Shown here one piece after another: positions 44,962 to 51,134 of a stretch of DNA of 64,000 nt (position 1 is the stretch's first letter; each line of letters begins with the position of its first letter). A model generated the notes under the pieces. The model made no database searches and was not told the DNA's origin. It saw only the letters and a list, made by a program, of their open reading frames with translations. The translations under genes were made by a program, and so were the position numbers. The DNA is from Caulobacteraceae bacterium (GTDB taxonomy: Bacteria > Pseudomonadota > Alphaproteobacteria > Caulobacterales > Caulobacteraceae), in contig JARLIQ010000007.1 of assembly GCA_031291645.1 (NCBI GenBank), positions 1 through 64,000 on the forward strand, in the 5' to 3' direction.

Positions 44962-45650
44962 GCCTTCTGACCGCCGCAGACCTTGCCGCCGTCGCCCTCT
45001 CGGTGCGCGTCGCGACCGTCGCGACCCTGGTCAGCCTGCCGTTCGCCCTGGTCTGCGCCCTGGCGCTCGCACGGGGCCGGTTCGTCGGGCGGGGCCTGCT
45101 GGACGCCTTGGTCCACCTGCCGCTGGTGCTGCCGCCGGTGGCGACCGGCTACGCCCTGCTGGTGCTGTTCGGCCGGGCCGGCGCGATCGGTCGGCTGCTG
45201 GCGCCGCTCGGCCTGGTCTTCGCCTTCCACTGGACGGGCGCGGCCCTGGCGGCGGCGGTGATGGCCTTTCCACTGATGGTCAGGCCGATCCGCCTCTCGA
45301 TCGAGGCGATCGACAAGGAGGTGCTCGAATCGGCCCTGACCCTGGGGGCGCCGGCCCTGGTCCGCTTCGCCAGGATCACGGTTCCGCTGGCGGGACCGGG
45401 TCTGGCGGCCGGGGCGGTGGTCGGCTTCGCCAAGGCGCTGGGCGAGTTCGGCGCGACGATCACCTTCGTCGGCGCGATCCCTGGGGCCACCCTGACCCTG
45501 CCCTCGGCGATCTACATCGCCACCCAGTCGCCGGGCGGGGAGGCGCGCACCCTGGCGCTGTGCGGCGTCGCCGCCGTCCTGGCGGTGGTGGCGGTGCTGA
45601 TCTCGGACCGCCTCGGCCAGGCCGCGGCGCGCTGGGCGGGACGGCCCTAG
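44958..45650 (+). CDS. modB: molybdate ABC transporter permease
   Basis: A 230-residue integral membrane protein with about five helices. PLVLPPVATGYALLVLFGRA and the permease EAA motif ESALTLGAPALVRFARI followed by TVPLAGPGLAAGAVVGFAKA are typical; ALGEFGATITFVGAIPG is the ModB signature. A TTG start at 44958 overlaps the preceding stop (TTGA). Neither a binding protein (modA) nor an ATPase (modC) lies next to it, which is unusual. The TAG stop (45648-45650) is the start of a palindromic repeat. It presumably imports molybdate for the cofactor genes encoded nearby. Confidence 0.9.
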   Translation: MSLLTAADLAAVALSVRVATVATLVSLPFALVCALALARGRFVGRGLLDALVHLPLVLPPVATGYALLVLFGRAGAIGRLLAPLGLVFAFHWTGAALAAAVMAFPLMVRPIRLSIEAIDKEVLESALTLGAPALVRFARITVPLAGPGLAAGAVVGFAKALGEFGATITFVGAIPGATLTLPSAIYIATQSPGGEARTLALCGVAAVLAVVAVLISDRLGQAAARWAGRP

Positions 45651-45699
45651 AGCCCCTTAGGGTCAGATGGACTCATCTGACCCGTTTAAAAGGGCTCTA
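45648..45699. repeat. palindromic repeat, module A (third copy)
   Basis: TAGAGCCC (45648-45655) pairs with GGGCTCTA (45692-45699), and an inner perfect 10-base stem GGGTCAGATG/CATCTGACCC surrounds GACT. The first TAG is the modB stop codon. A type B palindrome follows 11 bases later. Confidence 0.85.
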
Positions 45700-45710
45700 A
45701 ATCAAACGTT

Positions 45711-45762
45711 TAGAGCACGTTCGAGCGGCGAAACCGCTTACACTTTCGCCTAACGTGCTCTA
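45711..45762. repeat. palindromic repeat, module B with ACCGCTTACACTTTCG core (third copy)
   Basis: TAGAGCACGT (45711-45720) and ACGTGCTCTA (45753-45762) are perfect complements. The inner GGCGAAA/TTTCGCC stem encloses CCGCTTACAC, a variant of the core in the other type B copies. It sits 15 bases from the stop of the minus-strand kinase gene. Confidence 0.85.
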
Positions 45763-45777
45763 GGCTCCTCCTCGTCC

Positions 45778-47736
45778 TCAGGCCCGGCCAGTGACCTCGG
45801 CCAGGGCGGCGACCACCTGGGTCACGTCATAGGGCTTGCGGATCACCGGGGCGTTGAAGTTCTGGGGCATCGCTTTGTCGTCGCCATAGCCGGTGGCGAA
45901 GACGAACGGCACCCCGCGCGCCGCCAGGGCAGCGGCCACCGGCTGGACGGACTCGCCGTTCAGATTGGCGTCCAGCACCGCGGCGTCGATGTCCATGGCG
46001 CACATGCGCTTGGCCTCCTCCAGGTCGCCGGCGGAGCCGACCACCACGGCGCCGGATTCGGTCAGGCCGGCCTCCAGCTCGAGCGCCAGCAGCAGGGCGT
46101 CCTCGACGATCAGCACCTTCATGCCCTCGATCCGCACGGGCGGGGTCGCGCGCGACGGCCCACCGGAGGCGCCCGAGCGCGTCGGCGGCAGGGGCGCTTC
46201 GGCCGCCTCGGCGATGGCCGGCGAGGCGGCGATGGCGTTCGGCCCGGCTGTCAGCACCACCCGCACCCCGTCGCGGCGGTGGTCGACCTGCGCCTCGCCG
46301 CCCAGTTCGCGGCCGGTCACCTTCTGCAGCAGGGTGGCGCCGAAGCCGCGGCGCGTCGGCGGCGCGACCGGCGGCCCGCCGGTCTCGGTCCACTGAAGGT
46401 TCAGCCCGCCATCGTCCGAGCGCCGCCAGCGGACCTCGACCCGGCCGGCGTCGTTCGACAGGGCCCCGAACTTGACGGCGTTGGTGGCCAGCTCGTGCAG
46501 GGCCAGCGACAGGGCGTTGGCCGCGCGCGGCGTCAGCAGCACGTCCGGACCTTCCCAGCGGGTCTGGCCGGGCGCAAGGCCGCCCAGCTCCGCGGCGGCG
46601 ATGTTCTGCATCCCCGCCCCGCGCCAGCGAGTGGCGGTCAGCAGCTCGTGCGCCGAGGCCATCGACTTCAGCCGTCCGGCGAAGGTCTTGAGGAATCCGT
46701 CCAGCGAGGAGGCCTTGCGCGCCGACTGGGCGGCCAGGGACTGGACGGCGGCCAGCACGTTCTTCACCCGGTGGTCCAGCTCGGCGACCAGGGTCTCGCG
46801 CTGTTCCTCGGCGATCTTGCGGTCGGTGATGTCCTGCAGCACCCCGATCAGCCGCTTGGGCGAGCCGTCGGGGTGGCGAACCAGCACGCCCGAACTCGCG
46901 ACCCAGATGGTCCGGCCGTCCGAGGGACGCACCATGCGATGCTCGTGGTGGAAGCGGCCGGACCCGGCCAGGGCCTCGCGCACGACGGCCTGGGCCTGCT
47001 CGCGGTCCTCGTCGGCGACCATGGCCATCACCACCGCGCCACCGTCGATCGGCATGCTCTCGCCTTCCAGGCCCACCATGGCGCGCAGCCGCTCGCTCAT
47101 GATCAGCCGGTCGCCGTCGATGTCCCATTCGTAGGGAGCCAGGCCGGCCGCGGTCAGGGCCAGGTCGACCCGCTCCTGGTCGACCGCGCTGCGTTCGCGG
47201 GCGATCGCGGCCTCGGCGTCGCGGGCCAGCTCCTCCATCACCAGTGTCGCCAGGTCGGTCAACGCCGCCTGCTCCGCCGGGGTCGGCATGGGATGGGGCT
47301 CGACGTCGCCGACGCTCAGCGTGCCGACGATCTGGTCGCCCGGCGCGACCAGCGGCACCGAGGCGTAGAAACGGGTTCCAAGGGCGCTGTCGGCCGCCGC
47401 CTGGGCGAACCGCGGATCCGCCCGCACGTCGGGCGAGAACAGGGCTTCGCCGTTGAGCAGCATGCTCTCCACCAGGGTGGAGCGGCGCGGCCATTCGCCG
47501 TCCTTGAAGCCCACCCGCGCCTTCATCCAGAGCCGGTGCTCGTCGATCATGACGATCGCCGCGCGGGGCGCGCGCATCAGAAGGGCGGCGAGGCGGACGA
47601 TCCGGTCGAACCGGGGATCGGGCGCGGTGTCCAGCACGCGCAGGTCGTGCAGGGCGGCCAGGCGGGCCGTTTCGTCCGCGGCGGGGCCGGCCGGAGGGGA
47701 AGCGGCGGCCGACAAGCCGGGATCGGCGCTCGTCAT
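45778..47736 (-). CDS. GAF-PAS HWE-family histidine kinase fused to a receiver domain
   Basis: A 652-residue cytoplasmic hybrid sensor. GAF covers about residues 20-170 (VLDTAPDPRFDRIVRLAALL), PAS about 195-310 (APYEWDIDGDRLIMSERLRA and LIGVLQDITDRKIAEEQ), the kinase about 320-515 with phosphohistidine in LVAELDHRVKNVLAAVQSLA, the HWE-type LALHELATNAVKFGALS box and the final GFGATLLQ. The receiver (about 540-650) has VLIVEDALLLALELEAGL and the phospho-aspartate in DAAVLDANLNGES. It is divergent from genes with an EcfG promoter; HWE kinases commonly feed the PhyR-NepR-EcfG stress system, so a stress-sensing role is suggested. The input signal is unknown. Confidence 0.9.
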   Translation of the reverse strand: MTSADPGLSAAASPPAGPAADETARLAALHDLRVLDTAPDPRFDRIVRLAALLMRAPRAAIVMIDEHRLWMKARVGFKDGEWPRRSTLVESMLLNGEALFSPDVRADPRFAQAAADSALGTRFYASVPLVAPGDQIVGTLSVGDVEPHPMPTPAEQAALTDLATLVMEELARDAEAAIARERSAVDQERVDLALTAAGLAPYEWDIDGDRLIMSERLRAMVGLEGESMPIDGGAVVMAMVADEDREQAQAVVREALAGSGRFHHEHRMVRPSDGRTIWVASSGVLVRHPDGSPKRLIGVLQDITDRKIAEEQRETLVAELDHRVKNVLAAVQSLAAQSARKASSLDGFLKTFAGRLKSMASAHELLTATRWRGAGMQNIAAAELGGLAPGQTRWEGPDVLLTPRAANALSLALHELATNAVKFGALSNDAGRVEVRWRRSDDGGLNLQWTETGGPPVAPPTRRGFGATLLQKVTGRELGGEAQVDHRRDGVRVVLTAGPNAIAASPAIAEAAEAPLPPTRSGASGGPSRATPPVRIEGMKVLIVEDALLLALELEAGLTESGAVVVGSAGDLEEAKRMCAMDIDAAVLDANLNGESVQPVAAALAARGVPFVFATGYGDDKAMPQNFNAPVIRKPYDVTQVVAALAEVTGRA

Positions 47737-47892
47737 GCGAGCGCTCCGACGGCCTTTGAACCCCGGCTTGCCTTGTCGCCGAACCGACACATAGTCATCG
47801 CCGCATGAGAACACCTTGCGGACGCGCAAGGAAAGCGCGATCCATCAATTTGGCCGGCCGGTCGTGAATGACCATTGATCACACCGGCGCGA

Positions 47893-47917
47893 GGAACTAG
47901 GCCAGTGCTTTCACGTT
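47893..47917 (+). promoter_or_regulatory. EcfG/SigT-type general-stress promoter
   Basis: GGAAC (47893-47897) and CGTT (47914-47917) are exactly 16 bases apart, the full EcfG consensus. It is 51 bases upstream of the ATG at 47968. The paired genes downstream encode membrane proteins of a kind often induced in stationary phase. Activity is inferred. Confidence 0.75.
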
Positions 47918-47967
47918 TGCGGCGGTATAACCATCACGTCCTAGGCTAGGGCCTTTCGGAGGATTGC

Positions 47968-48258
47968 ATGACCGTTGAATCAGACGTCGCCGAGACCGCG
48001 AAGTCGGCCGACAAGACGATAAAGGACGCGGAGAAGAGCCTTCGAGCCCTGATCGAGCGCCTGGAGCATGTCGTCCAGGACGCGCTGGATATCGCCAAGA
48101 CCCGGTCCAAGGTCTACGCCGAAGGCGCCGGCGAGCAGATCGAAACCGCGCAGAAGTACGTGACCGAACGGGTGCAGGAGCGGCCGCTGACCGCCACGGT
48201 CGCGGCGCTCGGCGTCGGCGTGCTGCTCGGCCTGCTGCTGTCCGGCCGCAATCGGTGA
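47968..48258 (+). CDS. DUF883 (ElaB/YqjD-like) membrane-anchored protein
   Basis: A 96-residue protein. An acidic/basic amphipathic N-terminal part with coiled-coil potential (residues 5-70, SADKTIKDAEKSLRALIERL) is followed by a C-terminal membrane anchor (ERPLTATVAALGVGVLLGLLLSG), the standard ElaB/YqjD plan. Such proteins associate with ribosomes and the inner membrane in stationary phase in E. coli. It sits behind an exact EcfG promoter. The stop overlaps the next GTG start (GTGA). A strong GGAGG ribosome site precedes the ATG. Confidence 0.88.
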   Translation: MTVESDVAETAKSADKTIKDAEKSLRALIERLEHVVQDALDIAKTRSKVYAEGAGEQIETAQKYVTERVQERPLTATVAALGVGVLLGLLLSGRNR

Positions 48259-48662
48259 TCCTGCAGCGGGTGTTGATGACGGTCGCGGCGGCCGCGGCCA
48301 TAGCCGCGGCGGTGGCCATCGCCCTGATCGCCCTGGCGTTCGCCATCTTCGCCTTCCTGCGGCCCTATGTCGGACCGGCCAACGCCTCGGCGATCGTCGC
48401 CGCGGCGTTCGCGGTGATCGTCGGCCTGATCGGCTTCCTGGCCGCCCAGCGCGCTGGCGGCGGGTTCGGCCAGGCCGCCCAGGCCAGCGACGGCGACGCC
48501 ATGAGCCTGGCCGAGCGGCTGATGGACCTGGCGCGCGAGCGGCCGGTGATCGCGGTCGGCGTGGCGCTGGCGCTCGGCGTCGTGTTGATGCGCAGCCCAA
48601 GGTCGCTCGCCGCCGTCGCCCGCGCCTTCTTCGAGACCCTCAGCGGGCGCTCGGAGGCCTGA
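48255..48662 (+). CDS. small two- or three-span membrane protein partner of the DUF883 protein
   Basis: A 135-residue protein. Hydrophobic segments lie at about 9-35 ([20 protein letters not shown] and on), 48-66 (ASAIVAAAFAVIVGLIGFLA) and 98-112 (VIAVGVALALGVVLM), so it is an inner-membrane protein. Between them is a short soluble loop with GGGFGQAAQASDGDAMSL. The GTG start overlaps the DUF883 stop by 4 bases; the pair resembles the yqjD-yqjE arrangement, in which the second gene is a phage-holin-like or DUF-type membrane protein. It is cotranscribed from the EcfG promoter. No other function is visible. Confidence 0.75.
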   Translation: MILQRVLMTVAAAAAIAAAVAIALIALAFAIFAFLRPYVGPANASAIVAAAFAVIVGLIGFLAAQRAGGGFGQAAQASDGDAMSLAERLMDLARERPVIAVGVALALGVVLMRSPRSLAAVARAFFETLSGRSEA

Positions 48663-48687
48663 CCGCGCCCGCGAGGCTGGACCGTTG

Positions 48688-48730
48688 CACGCGGAAAACC
48701 GCTTCACACGCTTGCTCAACCCGCTCTAGC
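48688..48730. repeat. partial palindromic element with ACCGCTTCACACG core
   Basis: The sequence contains AAAACCGCTTCACACG, a variant of the type B core, and ends CGCTCTAGC as the other copies do. The left arm is degraded: only short pairing can be drawn. It lies just before the hydrolase start at 48739, so it looks like a decayed copy of the family. Confidence 0.5.
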
Positions 48731-48738
48731 TTGCGGCC

Positions 48739-49659
48739 ATGACCCTAGACGCCGACCTGCCGTCCCGCGCCGCCTGTTCCAGCGAGCCGCGCCGGCGGAC
48801 CTTCCACATCGCCACGCCCCGTGGCCCGGCCGCCCTCGCCGCCCTCGACTTTGGCGACGCCGGCCGGCCGGTGGACGTGGTCTTCCTCCACGCCAACGGT
48901 TTCAACGCCCTGACCTATCGCTCGGCCCTGGCTCCGCTCGCGGATCGGCTCAGGATCCTCGCCGTCGACCAGCAGGGCCACGGGCGCTCGGCCCAGCGCG
49001 TTCCGGCCGAGGGACGAACGGACTGGTTCGACCTGCGCGACGACCTGATCGGCCTGCTCGACGCCCTGGACGGGCCGCCGGTGGTGCTGTCGGGCCACTC
49101 CATGGGCGGCGCGGCTTCGGTGCTGGCGGCGGCCGAGCGGCCGGCGCGGGTCAAGGCCCTGGCGCTGTTCGATCCGGTGATCATGTCGCGCCAGATGGCC
49201 GGCGAGCTGGCCCACGGCGATCGGCCGGCCATCGCGGAAAATCCCCTGGCGGCCGGGGCGCGGCGGCGGCGGCCGGTGTTCGCCAGCCGGCAGGCGGCGC
49301 TCGACAGCTACCGCGGCCGCGGCGCGTTCAAGACCTGGCCCGAGGCGGCCCTGGCCGACTATGTGCAGGACGGCTTCCGCGACCGGCCGGACGGCTCGGT
49401 GGAACTGGCCTGCGCGCCCGAATGGGAAGCCTCCAACTTCGCCGCCCACGGCCACGATCCCTGGCCGGCGATGGCCCGGATCGACGTTCCGGTGACCATC
49501 CTGCGCGCCGAGCACGGCTCGACCTGCCAGATCACCTCGCCTGAGGCCTTCCCGCTCGGGAACTACCGGGTGCGGATCGAGACGATCGCGGGAACCAGCC
49601 ACTTCCTGCCGATCGAGCGGCCGGACCTGGTGCGCGACACGCTGCTGGCGCTCAGCTAA
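48739..49659 (+). CDS. alpha/beta hydrolase
   Basis: A 306-residue hydrolase. HANGFNALTYRSALAPLADR, then AVDQQGHGRSAQRVPAEGRT and the nucleophile motif VLSGHSMGGAASVLAAA give the serine; the C-terminal histidine is in AGTSHFLPIERPDLVRDTLL. The acidic residue would be near PVTILRAEHGSTCQI. Substrates of this fold range from lactones and esters to epoxides, so none is assigned. Its stop overlaps that of the convergent thioesterase (CTAA, 49656-49659). It has no signal peptide and is cytoplasmic. Confidence 0.88.
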   Translation: MTLDADLPSRAACSSEPRRRTFHIATPRGPAALAALDFGDAGRPVDVVFLHANGFNALTYRSALAPLADRLRILAVDQQGHGRSAQRVPAEGRTDWFDLRDDLIGLLDALDGPPVVLSGHSMGGAASVLAAAERPARVKALALFDPVIMSRQMAGELAHGDRPAIAENPLAAGARRRRPVFASRQAALDSYRGRGAFKTWPEAALADYVQDGFRDRPDGSVELACAPEWEASNFAAHGHDPWPAMARIDVPVTILRAEHGSTCQITSPEAFPLGNYRVRIETIAGTSHFLPIERPDLVRDTLLALS

Positions 49660-50612
49660 AGGCTGAGGCCGTCGGTGGTGAAGGCCGCGAGCCTGGCCAG
49701 CGCCTCGGGCGAGGCGGGAACGATCTTGCGCGCGTCGATGTCGAAGGTGGCGGCGATCGCCATCGAGGTCGCCCACGGCTTGCCGGTGTCGGGGTCGAGC
49801 ATCCAGTTGACGATGCGCTGGGTGCGCGCGTCGGCGCCGGCGAGGCCCGAGTGGATGGCGAAACGGCCTCCGGCCCTCGGCCAGTCGAAATGGATGAGGC
49901 GGTACTCCAGCACCGCCCCGCCGAACCGTTCGGGCGGATTGGGCGCGCCGCCGGCGATGATGGCGCGGATCTCGCCCGCAAGTTGGGGAATGCCGTCGGA
50001 GATCCGGCCGATGAACTGCTCGGCCCGCATCCGGCCGAAGGCGTCGCAGTCCTGCGGCGCGAAGGCGCCCGAGGCGATCGGCCCGATGCCGAGCGCCCTG
50101 GCCCGCTCCAGGCTCGCCTGGCTGTCCACAGGGCCGAGGTCCAACCCGCGCGGCGCGGCGTAGTCGGGGACCTCGACCATCAGGTTCGCGGCGCGCTCGC
50201 GCACCTGGCGCGGCCAGGGGAAGGGCCGTGCGTCGGCGGCGGTGACGTGGCTGAGGCGGCTGACGAAGGTCGCCGCGGGCTCGCCGGTCCCCGAGTGGTA
50301 CAGCGCCTGGACCAGGCGAAGGTCGCTCTCGCCGATCTCCGCCACCCCGGCGCGCATGTGCAGCAGGGCGCCGGGGCGCGCCTCGCGCAGGAAGCGGATG
50401 TGCTGCTCGCGCAGCATTAGGGTCGCGACGGCCTCGGGGGCGTAGGCCTTGGGCATCCCCAGCGCCGCGGCCAGGCCGACCAGGCCCTCCAGCGCGCGGA
50501 CGACATAGAAGCGCACGTTCATGTGCCCCATCTCGTCGCATTCCCAGGTGTTGACGCCGCCGCGCCAGACCTCGATCCCCAGCTTGTCCGCGTCCCCCCC
50601 GGCCATGGTCAT
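49656..50612 (-). CDS. double-hotdog acyl-CoA thioesterase-like protein
   Basis: A 318-residue protein with two hotdog-fold halves. The first half has VWRGGVNTWECDEMGHMNVRF, the YbgC/4-hydroxybenzoyl-CoA thioesterase motif (acidic residue before GHMN). The second half shows CDAFGRMRAEQFIGRISDG, a less conserved repeat. It would release fatty or aromatic acids from CoA. The ATG at 50612 overlaps the stop of the Fur-family gene upstream (ATGA); two in-frame ATGs are close, MTMAGG. The link to the regulator is translational coupling. The exact substrate is unknown. Confidence 0.85.
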   Translation of the reverse strand: MTMAGGDADKLGIEVWRGGVNTWECDEMGHMNVRFYVVRALEGLVGLAAALGMPKAYAPEAVATLMLREQHIRFLREARPGALLHMRAGVAEIGESDLRLVQALYHSGTGEPAATFVSRLSHVTAADARPFPWPRQVRERAANLMVEVPDYAAPRGLDLGPVDSQASLERARALGIGPIASGAFAPQDCDAFGRMRAEQFIGRISDGIPQLAGEIRAIIAGGAPNPPERFGGAVLEYRLIHFDWPRAGGRFAIHSGLAGADARTQRIVNWMLDPDTGKPWATSMAIAATFDIDARKIVPASPEALARLAAFTTDGLSL

Positions 50613-51094
50613 CCTCGACAGGCGGCGCACAGGCCGTGGGCTTCGATCGAAAGACTGGAGAGCGCATAGCCGGACGCCGCGCCCAGGGCGCCGGCCAGCG
50701 GCTCGGCCGGCTGCTCCACCTCGGCCGTCGCGCCGCAGCAGTCGCAGATCAGGAAGGCCGTGGGATGCGCCCGCGCGCCGCAGCGGCAGGCGACATAGGC
50801 GTTCAGGCTCTCGATGCGGTGGGCGAAGCCCTGGCGTTCCAGGAATTCCAGCGCCCGGTAGACGGTCGGCGGCTTGGCCGGGTCGCCGCCGCCGGCGCGG
50901 AAGGCCGACAGCAGCTCATAGGCCTTCACCGGCTGGCCGGCCGTCAGCAACAGCTCCAGCGCCCGCCGGCGCGGCGCGGTCAGCCGTTCGCTGGCGGCTT
51001 CGCACCGGCGTTCGGCGGCCGTCAGTTCGGCCGTCAGGCTGGCGCCGGAAAGACCGCGGCTGGGCTCCGATGTGTGGGCGCAGGGGCTCACCAT
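50609..51094 (-). CDS. zur: Fur family regulator, Zur-like
   Basis: A 161-residue metal-dependent repressor. The winged-helix part has RRRALELLLTAGQPVKAYEL and PPTVYRALEFLERQGFAHRI, the Fur-family DNA-recognition helix. Two CxxC pairs follow, CDCC and CAAC, giving a structural zinc site; the pattern lacks the second histidine-rich iron site and resembles Zur. An acidic residue-rich segment AEVEQPAEP precedes the last domain. The ATG at 51094 begins VSPCAHTSEPSRG; a nearby upstream ATG is possible. It would repress zinc uptake. The metal specificity is an inference. Confidence 0.85.
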   Translation of the reverse strand: MVSPCAHTSEPSRGLSGASLTAELTAAERRCEAASERLTAPRRRALELLLTAGQPVKAYELLSAFRAGGGDPAKPPTVYRALEFLERQGFAHRIESLNAYVACRCGARAHPTAFLICDCCGATAEVEQPAEPLAGALGAASGYALSSLSIEAHGLCAACRG

Positions 51095-51134
51095 GCCCCG
51101 CACCTACGGCCGAACCGCGCCCGGCGCAAGCGGC

